Shown in pieces: positions 6,769 to 14,298 of a stretch of DNA of 23,416 bases. Location: IMG/VR virus record IMGVR_UViG_3300018876_000102, positions 1 to 23,416 of that record, one strand, 5' to 3'. The notes under the pieces were generated by a model that saw only the letters and a program-made list of their open reading frames with translations, was not told the DNA's origin and did no database searches. This stretch comes from a virus. Numbering within the stretch: position 1 is the stretch's first letter; each line of letters begins with the position of its first letter. A program made the translations under genes and the position numbers.

Positions 6769-7881
6769 TTATGTACTTATATCCTGTCTTCCGACTCCGG
6801 TACCGCCTAATTTTTTCTGTGTACCTTTAGTAGTTGAGTTATTTGGATCATTTCTTTTAAAGATAGATCCTGCAACTCCACTTATTGTATTTGATATTGC
6901 TTGTGTACCTACAGGACTTGTTAAAATATTTGTTGCTTCAGATAGTAAGCCTGCTTTGCTTAAACCTTTTGCACCTTTGTAAGTATTTACTGCTTTAATT
7001 GCAGTGCTTAAAAAATTGCCTCCAGAGCTAAATGCTGATCCATCTCCAACAGCACCAAATACAGATTCTAATCCGTCTAATACTCCACCTTCTCCTAGAA
7101 GGTTTCCTGTTCCGCCGCCGCCGATTTGTAATGGACCAGGTGTGTTATCATAATGTAAAGTTGCAAATCCTTTTGGTGATCCTTGTGATACTGTGCCTGC
7201 ACTGTATCTAACTGCTTCATATGATAATGACATTGTGCTTTCTGCAGGTTCAGAAGTTGCAGCATAATCTCTATTACCGTGTTGCCAACTTTTAATTTTA
7301 GGATTTACTAGAGTATAACCGATAAACCTTCTTCTTCCCATTGTGAACAAAGTAACAGTTTTGAATAGTGGCGAACTTACATCATTATCTAGTCCATATC
7401 TAAATTTATCAAATTCAGTGCCTGTTGCTCTGTAAGGATCTGTTTTATCTGAATATGCTGCTGTTGGCAATGTTCTATCTTTTATATAGTAACCATAATA
7501 GATTGCCCATAATGCACTTATAACACCTTGATTATCATCATGAAAAGTAAAAGTAACATCATCGTAGTTTATATTTTTATAAACTATTTTTTTTCTATTA
7601 TATTGATTATATGTGTCCATATCAAACGTAAATTTTGGCAAGTCTGCAGTCTTAACTAAGAGTCCTGTTTCTTCTGCATGTTTTGCAGTAAAGTTAGGAG
7701 CCTTATGTGCAGTTGGATCTAGTTCGATTCTTAGATAATAATTAAATTTCGTCTTAGGAGCAAGACGCATATTATCGTCAATGAATAGTCTAGTAGCATG
7801 AGTATAATTTGCTACTCTACCTTTAGGGTTTGTTACCCCTGTAAATACGTCTGTAAGAAATCTTGTGAATTTATTTGCCAT
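6769..7881 (-). CDS. Probable tail tube/baseplate junction protein (gp19/gp54-like)
   Basis: The 370-residue protein has a strand-rich N-terminal domain of about 240 residues. Its patterns are shared with tube-forming myovirus proteins: YYLRIELDP near 48, LLVKTADLPKFTFDMDTYNQYNR near 74-95, VTFTFHDDNQGV near 108, and TMGRRRFIGYTLVNPKIKSW near 180-199. Close relatives occur, as I recall, in cyanomyoviruses. The motif of strand, 'LP.F..D....N.YNRK', strand, 'DDN.GV...LW..YY' is what T4 gp19, gp48 and gp54 family members show. Residues 245-370 are Gly/Ser/Thr-rich and probably flexible. The gene lies between gp19 and gp4, follows a strong terminator and has its own GCTAAATA late motif. A role at the tube/baseplate junction is inferred from fold and position. 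A structural prediction would distinguish gp54-like from gp48-like. Confidence 0.65.
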   Translation of the reverse strand: MANKFTRFLTDVFTGVTNPKGRVANYTHATRLFIDDNMRLAPKTKFNYYLRIELDPTAHKAPNFTAKHAEETGLLVKTADLPKFTFDMDTYNQYNRKKIVYKNINYDDVTFTFHDDNQGVISALWAIYYGYYIKDRTLPTAAYSDKTDPYRATGTEFDKFRYGLDNDVSSPLFKTVTLFTMGRRRFIGYTLVNPKIKSWQHGNRDYAATSEPAESTMSLSYEAVRYSAGTVSQGSPKGFATLHYDNTPGPLQIGGGGTGNLLGEGGVLDGLESVFGAVGDGSAFSSGGNFLSTAIKAVNTYKGAKGLSKAGLLSEATNILTSPVGTQAISNTISGVAGSIFKRNDPNNSTTKGTQKKLGGTGVGRQDIST

Positions 7882-7886
7882 ACTAG

Positions 7887-7894
7887 TATTTAGC
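7887..7894 (-). promoter_or_regulatory. T4-like late promoter motif GCTAAATA
   Basis: The minus strand reads GCTAAATACTAGTATGG, with the ATG starting the gene at 7881. The stretch from TAAATAC through TAGTATGG is identical to that in front of gp17. It sits directly after the gp19 terminator, so a new transcript must start here. There is no Shine-Dalgarno sequence between motif and ATG. Confidence 0.75.
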
Positions 7895-7896
7895 CA

Positions 7897-7924
7897 TAAA
7901 AAAAGCCCGGAAAAAATCCGGGCT
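7897..7924 (-). terminator. Rho-independent terminator after gp19
   Basis: AGCCCGGA (7904-7911) pairs with TCCGGGCT (7917-7924) around a five-A loop. On the minus strand the stem is followed by seven T residues (7897-7903), the classical intrinsic terminator layout. It lies 27 bases past the gp19 stop and would end the gp18-gp19 transcript. Confidence 0.9.
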
Positions 7925-7950
7925 CTTTAAATTCAATACTAAAATTAGTA

Positions 7951-8610
7951 TTAGCCTTGATTTGAACTTGAACCAGTAGTTGAACCACCAGTACCTGGAC
8001 CATCTGCTGCTGTTCTGCCAACGTTTGCACCAATACCAATACCAATGCTTTGTTCGCCAGCGCCCCACTGTACCATGTTATCAAAACGTATAGTCAATGC
8101 TACTTGCATTGGCTCGTTAGTACCGTAGTTAGCATCACCGTAGTCTACGTTAGTTAGGAAGCAGCCATACATGTTAGAAGTTTCTAACACTTGTGCGCCG
8201 CCTTCTAGTCCGCCGTTACCACCGTCTAGCACTTCAATTTTAGATGTAAATTTGTAGTCAATACCTGATCTTGCAGAAGCCTGTTCAACAAAGTCAAACT
8301 GTTTCTGAACCTGTTGACCAACTAGTCTTTGTACTTCGCCACTAGCGTCATCACGTAAGTTTAGTGTTAACGTTTCAAATGTATACTTACCTGCTAGGTA
8401 TACTTTTGAGTTGTAAACGTCTAACGGCATTTCTTCAAAACCTACTTTAGGTCTTGACACATCAACTACTTGTTTAGTTAATTCAGTTGCAGCACTTACT
8501 CCAAATCCTAAAAGTGTCACTCTAAAGCGATACTTTAGTTTAGGCATCAAGAGCACTTGGTTGCCTGCGTCTGTCGGTACTGAAAAGTTATTTAATGATG
8601 TAATAGGCAT
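7951..8610 (-). CDS. 19: Tail tube protein gp19
   Basis: This forms the inner tube of the contractile tail through which DNA passes. It has 219 residues, longer than T4 gp19 (163). The gp19 family pattern is clear: LLMPKLKYRFRVTLLGFG (20-37), VVDVSRPKVGFEEMPLDVYN (48-67), VYLAGKYTFETLTLNLRDDA (70-89), and the conserved ending NMYGCFLTNVDYGDANYG with VALTIRFDNMVQW. The extra length is a Gly/Ser/Thr-rich tail (about 190-219) that is probably disordered. Shine-Dalgarno GGGGAG (8620-8625) lies inside the end of gp18, 9 bases from the ATG. With a 3-base gap between the genes, gp18 and gp19 form one operon that ends at the strong terminator. Confidence 0.93.
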   Translation of the reverse strand: MPITSLNNFSVPTDAGNQVLLMPKLKYRFRVTLLGFGVSAATELTKQVVDVSRPKVGFEEMPLDVYNSKVYLAGKYTFETLTLNLRDDASGEVQRLVGQQVQKQFDFVEQASARSGIDYKFTSKIEVLDGGNGGLEGGAQVLETSNMYGCFLTNVDYGDANYGTNEPMQVALTIRFDNMVQWGAGEQSIGIGIGANVGRTAADGPGTGGSTTGSSSNQG

Positions 8611-8613
8611 GTC

Positions 8614-11600
8614 TTATATCTCCCCTGTGTTCTTGACACGCAACGGAATGTATATAAACTCAATAGCCTTGACAGGTTCAATAGCAATATCAACATAAAG
8701 TTCATTTCTATCTACCCTTGCTGGCGTATTGTTTGTTTCGTCACATACTACTGCGAAATCATAAATTGCTCTAAGACCAACTAGCTCAAGAAGTAAACTT
8801 TCAACTGCCTGTTTTACTTCATCTCTAGTAATCTTATCATTTGGTTCAAAGATATACGGACGAGCCAATTTGTTAAGTTGACTACGTAAGTATACAACTA
8901 AACGTGCTACGTTAATTCTATCTAGTGCAGAAGCATTTCTTGCTCTAGTTTTCTGTCCGTAGTTTACTAATCCTACTCCATTAAAGAATGTAATTGGATT
9001 AACTTTTAGATCATATAATGTATCTCTTTGTCCTTCGTTAAGTGCAACTGTTTGGAACTCGCCTGTTGCTGCATCAATAAATCCTACTGCTGTAGCATTT
9101 GAAATGCCGCCTCGTCTTGTTCCTGCAGGTGCAAACCATGGAAACGATACTTGGTCGCTTAGTGCAATAGTTCTCATCATCATGTGTGATGCTGGAACAA
9201 CTGCGTTTGAACCACCTAAGTCAGTTGTAAATCCATTTGGATAAAACGTTCCTAAGTATTCATCGTATGTTACTAAGCCATCATCGCCATTGTCTGTTAC
9301 TAAGGAAGCATTTGTTCCCCAGTTAGTCAATGTAGTTGCATCTGCTGCTAATCTAAGTGGTGTGTCACCAATAACAAATGCTGTTAAGCCTCTGTCAATG
9401 TTTAGATTAACTAGGTTGCTCATTAATTCAGGATAACCTGGAGCAGTAATAATGTTGAAGTTACGTCTTTCTTCATCACGTACTTGGCTGCTTGTGTCAA
9501 CTGCACTCTTCATTCTTTGTACAACAACTTTACGTTGCGCTTTTCTACCGAATGAACCTGATCCGTCTTCATTGTTACCTGATTCAGTAACCCAACGATC
9601 AGTTGCATAATCTGCCATTGCTTCGTCATTGTTAAAGCGTTGGTTATCTGCTGTAATATCAATGTAGTTGTTAGCATAACGTTTAACGTTGCCGCCACTT
9701 CTACGTAAGTTCCATAATAGCATACCTTGTGGATATAATGCTGGGTCTGGAGCATCTGGATCTAAGAAATCAACTTTCATTAAATCTTTAATAGTTGCTG
9801 CTGTGTTACCAGTAGCACCTGATGAACCATAACGTGCATCTCCAAACAATATACCATCTTCAGTTGTTTGGTCAGTTTTATCAACTAATATCCATCTTTC
9901 TGAAGCAGGACCTGATTGGTTACTGTCATACTTGTAAATCGTTGGAAAGTTTTCAATATCTGCTGTTGAAATCCAAAGATCACCATCTGTTGTAGTTCCA
10001 GAAACATATGGATTAGAAGCACTTACAGTTGGAACATATCCAACTCTATCGCTTGCTGCTTCAACATATGGACTTGTTGCACTTCTGTAACCTACCCAAG
10101 TAGTACCGTCGTGTATCATAATGTCCACATCTGAAAACTCTGGGTTGTACCAAAGTTGTCCATCTGCTGGTTCTGCTTCTGGATTATCTGCACTAGCGTA
10201 AAAATCACTTGAAGAAAGTGGTTGCCAGTTTGAAGCAAGATATCTATTTTCAGCAGTTGAGTCATCTGCACCTGGTGCTAATTGACCTTGTCCGCCTGTT
10301 AAAGATGCATCTGACAAGTTGTAGAAATTAGCAGTACCTTCTGCTGTATCAATGTTATATGGTGTAAACAATGCACCAATAGCATCTCTTCCTACGTCAC
10401 GTAGTCTAATTTCTCCACCTGTTTTGTGTGAAATTGTAACTTCGTTATTTTCTGTTACGCCTGCTTCAATGTTTGTAAAGCCTGCTGCGTTAATTGCTGC
10501 TGCCATAACATTTGCATCTGAACTTGAACCTGAACTTGAAAATGATACGTTTACTGCTGCATTTAATGCTTCTTGTCCTTGAATTGATTCTTGGATTTCG
10601 AAAGTATAATCATCTGCTGTTAACTGTGCTGCAACAACTGCTGATGTAACTGTTGTTGCTCCTGTGTTTGCTCTACGCCATACACGGAACACTGCTGTTG
10701 CAGGAGATGAATCGTACATGCTGTGTTCAAATGCATTAGTTTGTACAAACAAACTATCTGCTGCAATATTAACACCTGCACCGCTTCTATCTAATGAGTA
10801 AATTGCTGATTGTCCATTTGCAAATAATGGAGCATCGTATGATACCCAAGTAGTAGTTGCGTTATCCCATTTTGCTGCTCTCCATCTTGAACCATTGTTT
10901 GGCTCTGTAGTTTTAATCCATACAGATCCAGTTGGCCTTGCATCAGCATCACTTCCAGGAGTTCCTTTCCATTGTGGCACAAGTGTATGAGGTGCTTGGT
11001 AAAGCTCAGGGCCTTTGTAAGTTGCTGCTGATATTTCTAACTCAGTTAAATCTGCAGTACCTGCCCCAATAATAATTGTATTAGCATTAGTATTAGAAGT
11101 TCCATCAGTGTAAATGTAAATCTTGTCGCTTACATTTTTTGCTGTAACACCTGTAATGCTTAATCCGTTAATTGTTGCAACAATATCGTCAACAGTATCA
11201 CTTCCACCAATAGTAACTGTAGTACCATTAATTGTAAAATTACCTGCTGCTGCTGTAATTTTAGATCCTGTCAATTGTGCAGTAATAATTGTTGGAGTTT
11301 GTCCTCTCCATTCTTGAGAACCAACTAGTACCCAATCACCTGCTGCAACACCTGCTTGTGTGTTACCTGGTGATTTGTAATACATTCTTGCTGGATCTTT
11401 AGAAAAACTAAATGTTCCTGTTGAAGCAGTTCCTACTGTTTCAAATACAACTGCATAGTCGCCAATTGATCCTACTGAACCTAATGGTGCATTATTTGAA
11501 ATTTTTGAAGCATCATCGTCTGTAAGTACAATCGGAGTCTTAGCGGCAAATTTTTGTCCGCCTGTAGTGCTAATTGCAGCACTATTCCATTCTTGGATCC

Positions 11601-12033
11601 CAAATGCTGTAGAACCTGTGTTAATCCACCAAGTTCCGTCCGGTGGGTTCGCTCCCGGAGCCTCTGCTGTTCCTTCTAGTTGACCTAGATCAACATCAGC
11701 TCTCGTTACGAATGCTGCGTTAGAAACACCTAATAAACTGTATGCTGCTAATAATCCGTATTCGTTCAACTCGCTACCGTGAATAGGTGTATTACTCGCT
11801 GTCTTTTCGAAGTTAGGTACTCCAAAAAGATCTACTAATTCTTTTTGACTTGTCACTTTAAATGCATTCCCTGCATTCGCCGCCGTAGTTGCTGAAGCAA
11901 CGCCAGTGCCTGCGGCATTTGTTTTGTCTTGGGCTGTTGCTACTATAATAAGCGGAGTTGTTCCGGGTTCAGCCGGAGTATAAAAACTCTCATCTATTAC
12001 ACTAACTTCTACGCCGGGTGATGTAAGTGCCAT
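8614..12033 (-). CDS. 18: Contractile tail sheath gp18, unusually large
   Basis: The sheath contracts to drive the tube through the cell envelope. The C-terminal 400 residues are typical: LWNLRRSGGNVKRY near 773, MMMRTIALSDQVSFPWFAP near 951, NPITFFNGVGLVNYGQKTR at 1012-1030, LDRINVARLVVYLRSQL at 1037-1053, and a last strand with VDIAIEPVKAIEFIYIPLRV. The N-terminus MALTSPGVEVSVIDESF is also typical. At 1139 residues it is far longer than T4 gp18 (659). The surplus lies at about 125-725 and includes four Trp-rich modules with the pattern G-x-(L/V/T)-W-x-x-T...W, near 132-150, 368-400, 624-650 and 684-717. Similar modules occur in the fibres of this window. Shine-Dalgarno AGGAG (12042-12046) sits 8 bases from the ATG. 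A GCTAAATA late motif lies 52 bases upstream, giving a real leader. Confidence 0.95.
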   Translation of the reverse strand: MALTSPGVEVSVIDESFYTPAEPGTTPLIIVATAQDKTNAAGTGVASATTAANAGNAFKVTSQKELVDLFGVPNFEKTASNTPIHGSELNEYGLLAAYSLLGVSNAAFVTRADVDLGQLEGTAEAPGANPPDGTWWINTGSTAFGIQEWNSAAISTTGGQKFAAKTPIVLTDDDASKISNNAPLGSVGSIGDYAVVFETVGTASTGTFSFSKDPARMYYKSPGNTQAGVAAGDWVLVGSQEWRGQTPTIITAQLTGSKITAAAGNFTINGTTVTIGGSDTVDDIVATINGLSITGVTAKNVSDKIYIYTDGTSNTNANTIIIGAGTADLTELEISAATYKGPELYQAPHTLVPQWKGTPGSDADARPTGSVWIKTTEPNNGSRWRAAKWDNATTTWVSYDAPLFANGQSAIYSLDRSGAGVNIAADSLFVQTNAFEHSMYDSSPATAVFRVWRRANTGATTVTSAVVAAQLTADDYTFEIQESIQGQEALNAAVNVSFSSSGSSSDANVMAAAINAAGFTNIEAGVTENNEVTISHKTGGEIRLRDVGRDAIGALFTPYNIDTAEGTANFYNLSDASLTGGQGQLAPGADDSTAENRYLASNWQPLSSSDFYASADNPEAEPADGQLWYNPEFSDVDIMIHDGTTWVGYRSATSPYVEAASDRVGYVPTVSASNPYVSGTTTDGDLWISTADIENFPTIYKYDSNQSGPASERWILVDKTDQTTEDGILFGDARYGSSGATGNTAATIKDLMKVDFLDPDAPDPALYPQGMLLWNLRRSGGNVKRYANNYIDITADNQRFNNDEAMADYATDRWVTESGNNEDGSGSFGRKAQRKVVVQRMKSAVDTSSQVRDEERRNFNIITAPGYPELMSNLVNLNIDRGLTAFVIGDTPLRLAADATTLTNWGTNASLVTDNGDDGLVTYDEYLGTFYPNGFTTDLGGSNAVVPASHMMMRTIALSDQVSFPWFAPAGTRRGGISNATAVGFIDAATGEFQTVALNEGQRDTLYDLKVNPITFFNGVGLVNYGQKTRARNASALDRINVARLVVYLRSQLNKLARPYIFEPNDKITRDEVKQAVESLLLELVGLRAIYDFAVVCDETNNTPARVDRNELYVDIAIEPVKAIEFIYIPLRVKNTGEI
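9540..11640 (-). repeat. Four degenerate Trp-rich modules in the sheath insertion
   Basis: The bounds are approximate and cover the part of the sheath gene holding the modules. Copies are seen as DGTWWINTG (residue 132), TGSVWIKTT with KWDNATTTWVSY (368-399), DGQLWYNP with HDGTTWVGY (624-649), and DGDLWIST with a later RWILVDKT (683-720). Each begins with a Gly-x-aromatic strand and ends in a G/N-rich turn before a second Trp, the pattern of small beta modules in phage fibres. The copies are divergent at DNA level. Confidence 0.55.
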
Positions 12034-12060
12034 TTACTTTTCTCCTGGTAATATTCAATT

Positions 12061-12072
12061 CATTACGTAATG
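12061..12072. repeat. 12-base perfect palindrome in the sheath leader
   Basis: CATTACGTAATG is fully self-complementary and lies between the GCTAAATA motif and the Shine-Dalgarno sequence of gp18, 27 bases before the ATG. With no loop it cannot form a normal hairpin in RNA, so a dimeric protein-binding site is possible. It could also be chance. Confidence 0.5.
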
Positions 12073-12085
12073 TATTGTTATATTG

Positions 12086-12093
12086 TATTTAGC
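12086..12093 (-). promoter_or_regulatory. T4-like late promoter motif GCTAAATA upstream of gp18
   Basis: The minus strand reads CGCTAAATACAATATAAC, 52 bases before the sheath ATG. Unlike most copies in the window it leaves room for a leader with its own Shine-Dalgarno sequence (AGGAG). It is divergent to the motif at 12148-12155. Confidence 0.7.
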
Positions 12094-12147
12094 GGAATGT
12101 TAGAAAAATGGTGCGTTTAGGCGCCTTAGACAAAGGGATAGAAAAGG

Positions 12148-12155
12148 TGTAAATA
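12148..12155 (+). promoter_or_regulatory. T4-like late promoter motif TGTAAATA upstream of the HNH gene
   Basis: The plus strand reads GGTGTAAATACATGTATG with the start codon at 12161. The octamer ends 5 bases before the ATG, the same distance as at gp17. There is no Shine-Dalgarno sequence at a usable distance. Confidence 0.65.
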
Positions 12156-12160
12156 CATGT

Positions 12161-12496
12161 ATGAGACCTTTATGTAAGTGCGGTTTAAGACCCAGAGCAG
12201 TAAACTATAAAAAACATGGCAAAACGTATTATAGAAGTTTATGCGAAGCATGCTCAACACATGGAGTATATCATGGCATTCCTAGATGGTATAGAGCAGG
12301 TTATAGGATTAAAAAACAGTGTGATAAATGCGGCTATAAATCACCGCATCAAGAAGTTTTTAGAGTATATCACGTTGACGAAAACCTAGATAACTGTAAG
12401 CACAGTAACTTAAAAACTGTATGTGCTAATTGTCGTACAGTATTATCTAAAGAAGGTATTAGATGGAAACAAGGTGACTTAGTTGCTGATTATTGA
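12161..12496 (+). CDS. Small zinc-rich HNH-type endonuclease-like protein
   Basis: The 111-residue protein has two zinc-knuckle pairs at the N-terminus (C5/C7 and C28/C31) and two flanking the HNH core (C54/C57 in CDKCG and C88/C91 in CANC). The core reads VYHVDENLDNCKHSNLKTVC, giving H71, D73 and N83 as putative catalytic or metal residues, as in HNH nucleases. Similar proteins occur beside structural genes in marine T4-like phages as I recall. Whether it is a homing nuclease, a packaging accessory or a DNA-binding protein is not decidable here. It is a lone plus-strand gene between minus-strand blocks, and its last 18 bases overlap the 3' end of the convergent dNMP kinase gene. The gene reads intact. 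Confidence 0.8.
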   Translation: MRPLCKCGLRPRAVNYKKHGKTYYRSLCEACSTHGVYHGIPRWYRAGYRIKKQCDKCGYKSPHQEVFRVYHVDENLDNCKHSNLKTVCANCRTVLSKEGIRWKQGDLVADY

Positions 12497-13096
12497 TTTG
12501 ATATTTGTATATAAGTCATCAATACTGTTATCATTAGCAATTTCCTCATCAAAGTTAGTTCCAACCCATGCCCATTCACTAGCATGAATTTTGCTATCTC
12601 TCATGCCTTTTATTGCAGCATTTGATCCTTGATTTGCTGCTATTGCTAAATCGTACCAACTAGGTAGATCTCCTCTTTTGACCCACAGTATTTTACCGCC
12701 TAAATTCCTAATAGCCTTTATTTCATTAGGAAATCTTACATCACTTACAACAATATTATCACCACTTTTACGTAATTTGTTTTCTAAACTAGCAATCCAA
12801 ATATCATCGTGAAAAGTTCTACGACATACTTCAGTACCCCAATATTGTAATACCCAACGCGGAGTAAGAGTCGGCATATCTAATCTTTCAGCCCACCATT
12901 TATCTGTCTGTTCTCTCCATTCTCTTGACTCTTTTGTTCTACCTTCGAGCATGGTTCTATCCCAGCCAAATACTGCTGCTACTGAATCTTTTAACGAATC
13001 TGCGAAACTTTCTCTACGGTATTCATGGAAATTAACAAGATAGTCTGCTACTGTATCTTTACCACAACCGATAAACCCGCAAACGCCTATAATCAT
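12479..13096 (-). CDS. 1: Deoxynucleoside monophosphate kinase (gp1-like)
   Basis: This enzyme phosphorylates dNMPs to dNDPs, supplying DNA precursors during phage replication. The 205-residue chain begins with a P-loop, GFIGCGKDT at 7-15, the GxxxxGKD(T/S) form of T4 gene 1 kinase and adenylate-kinase-like folds. Other kinase features are YRRESFADSLKDSVAAVFGW (27-46), the substrate-side LQYWGTEVCRRTF near 84-96, and VVSDVRFPNEIKAIRNLGGKI near 115-135, which matches the '..V.DVRF..E...I...GG' segment of phage dNMP kinases. It is the only non-virion gene in the block. It has a strong Shine-Dalgarno AAAGGAGAG and a consensus sigma-70 promoter, so it is likely expressed early by host RNA polymerase. 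Confidence 0.88.
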   Translation of the reverse strand: MIIGVCGFIGCGKDTVADYLVNFHEYRRESFADSLKDSVAAVFGWDRTMLEGRTKESREWREQTDKWWAERLDMPTLTPRWVLQYWGTEVCRRTFHDDIWIASLENKLRKSGDNIVVSDVRFPNEIKAIRNLGGKILWVKRGDLPSWYDLAIAANQGSNAAIKGMRDSKIHASEWAWVGTNFDEEIANDNSIDDLYTNIKSIISN

Positions 13097-13119
13097 ATAA
13101 CTCTCTCCTTTAAAGTTAC

Positions 13120-13147
13120 ATTATAGCATCTTTTGCGAGTATGTCAA
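13120..13147 (-). promoter_or_regulatory. Consensus sigma-70 promoter for the dNMP kinase
   Basis: On the minus strand TTGACA (13142-13147) and TATAAT (13120-13125) are both perfect consensus hexamers separated by 16 bases. The transcript would start around 13112, leaving a short leader with Shine-Dalgarno AAAGGAG (13106-13112 region) before the ATG at 13096. This differs from the TAAATAC motifs of virion genes and implies host-polymerase, early transcription. Confidence 0.9.
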
Positions 13148-13154
13148 GTATTTT

Positions 13155-13496
13155 TTAGTAAAAAGGTTTAGGTTGTCCTGGCTTACCTGTATTAAGTTTT
13201 CTTGCCAAAACACTTGCTGTGTTGATTGATTTACTACGTTTCTGTCTACGTGCTTGTGTAGGAGCAGTTCTTGCTCTAGTGGTTTTCATTTTCTGAGCTT
13301 TTGCAACATTGTATTGTTGTACACACTTTGAAGGATGACTTACTTGTCTGCCTTTACGCGGACCTACTGAGCATCTAAAACGCAGTTTAGTTTTACCGCC
13401 TTTAGCAGTAGGAGCAGCTCTACCCCAAACCATCTTTGCGACTTCATTAAAAATTTGATCGTGTTCTTCTTGTGTAACTAATTCTGAAATACGCAT
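13155..13496 (-). CDS. Small basic conserved protein, 113 residues
   Basis: I do not recognise a named function. I place the start at the MRISELVTQEE methionine, whose ATG overlaps the upstream stop as TAATG. An ATG five codons earlier would give a longer overlap. The N-terminal 25 residues are an amphipathic helix. The middle has KLRFRCSVGPRKGRQVSHPSKC, in which two cysteines and a histidine could bind metal. The rest is extremely basic (TTRARTAPTQARRQKRSKS). From memory, marine T4-like phages encode similar proteins with a conserved GPRKGR motif. Strong positive charge suggests nucleic-acid contact inside the head or connector, which is inference. It is co-transcribed with the gp13-type neck gene. 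Confidence 0.8.
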   Translation of the reverse strand: MRISELVTQEEHDQIFNEVAKMVWGRAAPTAKGGKTKLRFRCSVGPRKGRQVSHPSKCVQQYNVAKAQKMKTTRARTAPTQARRQKRSKSINTASVLARKLNTGKPGQPKPFY

Positions 13497-14254
13497 TATC
13501 CAATTATCCAACTATATCCGTGTCCGCCTGCAACTTGTGTTCCTAGTTCCATTGTGAGACGTTCAATATCATTGAATCCTTCTTGTTTCATAGTTGCACC
13601 ATTTAATGCAGTTCCGCCTTGTGGTCCTGCAATACTAGCAAATTTTTCTCTTGCTTGTCCTAACATTACTTTACAGTTTGCAAGAGTGTAATCTCTAATC
13701 CATTGTCCTGAATAAACATCTTCTAGTATTACAAAGTCAGGTTTATCATTGTACGCCCATAGCAATACTTCTTCAGTTCCTCTTGGACGCTGCATAATAA
13801 TTAGTTTCTTACTTTGTGGATTCCAAGTAAAGTTGATAAACGAACCAAACATTTTTCCAACAAGTTCTTGATACTGTGCAAATAATTCATAAGTTGCAAG
13901 TCCACCCATATTAGTTGAACTTAACAAGTACGTGTTAGTATATGCTAAGTTGAAAGGCTCAAATACTGTTCCGCCTGTGCCGCTTCCTGTACGTGATCCT
14001 ACACTTCTACGATATATTTGCCTTACTTGTTGTATTTCTTTAGGCAGTATATATTCGTTTTGATTCTCTTCTAAACTTAACGTAATGTAACTTTCTTCTA
14101 CAGAATTATCAGAACGCTGCCTAAAAACACCTAGTGAACGTTTCAAAGCAGTTTCATAATGTTCAGGATCGAGTTCAACGTCGATCATGCCATCGCCTAG
14201 CATCAATCGCACATAATCAAATACTTCTTGTTTTGCTTTATCTATTTGGCTCAT
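13496..14254 (-). CDS. 13: Probable neck protein, gp13-type
   Basis: The 252-residue product begins MSQIDKAKQEVFDYVRLMLG. I choose this start because the late motif CATAAATA ends 5 bases before it. An in-frame ATG 13 codons upstream would put that motif inside the coding region. Visible conserved blocks are the acidic DVELDPEHYETALKRSL (25-41), the ENQNEYILPKEIQQVRQIYR block, GGLATYELFAQYQELVGKMFG, and ANCKVMLGQAREKFASIAGP near the end. The last resembles the connector helix of head-tail adaptor proteins. The order neck gene, 442-residue gene, gp15 parallels 13-14-15 in T4, although this gene is on the opposite strand. Gp13 and gp14 close the DNA-filled head and join it to the tail. The family assignment is from recalled marine homologues and context. 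Confidence 0.65.
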   Translation of the reverse strand: MSQIDKAKQEVFDYVRLMLGDGMIDVELDPEHYETALKRSLGVFRQRSDNSVEESYITLSLEENQNEYILPKEIQQVRQIYRRSVGSRTGSGTGGTVFEPFNLAYTNTYLLSSTNMGGLATYELFAQYQELVGKMFGSFINFTWNPQSKKLIIMQRPRGTEEVLLWAYNDKPDFVILEDVYSGQWIRDYTLANCKVMLGQAREKFASIAGPQGGTALNGATMKQEGFNDIERLTMELGTQVAGGHGYSWIIG

Positions 14255-14259
14255 ATTAG

Positions 14260-14267
14260 TATTTATG
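14260..14267 (-). promoter_or_regulatory. T4-like late promoter motif CATAAATA (minus half of a divergent pair)
   Basis: The minus strand reads CATAAATACTAATATGAG, with the ATG of the neck gene at 14254. Spacing is 5 bases. It faces away from the plus-strand motif at 14283-14290, the two octamers being 15 bases apart. Confidence 0.7.
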
Positions 14268-14282
14268 CCTTTGCGAGAAAAC

Positions 14283-14290
14283 GGTAAATA
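14283..14290 (+). promoter_or_regulatory. T4-like late promoter motif GGTAAATA (plus half of a divergent pair)
   Basis: The plus strand reads GGTAAATACATATACTATG with the start codon at 14299, 8 bases after the octamer. No Shine-Dalgarno sequence is present. It would drive the five-gene plus-strand run to 17914. Confidence 0.65.
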
Positions 14291-14298
14291 CATATACT

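Noticed and set aside
6979-6995. TAAATAC on the minus strand inside the tail protein gene, and another on the plus strand near 23082
   Set aside because: Both are within coding sequence and not near a start codon. In AT-rich DNA such heptamers are expected by chance.
7883-8084. Two alternative minus-strand frames over the end of gp19
   Set aside because: They overlap gp19 in other frames and extend through the terminator. Their Trp/Gln-rich translations are shadows of the Gly/Ser-rich gp19 tail.
12119-12126. Palindrome AGGCGCCT between the divergent late promoters
   Set aside because: Only eight bases, with no loop and no flanking pairing. Too short to support a function.
14254-14293. A start 13 codons upstream for the neck gene (MYLPFSRKG)
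   Set aside because: It would place the late promoter motif inside the coding region. The MSQIDKAKQEV start lies exactly 5 bases after the motif as in other genes.
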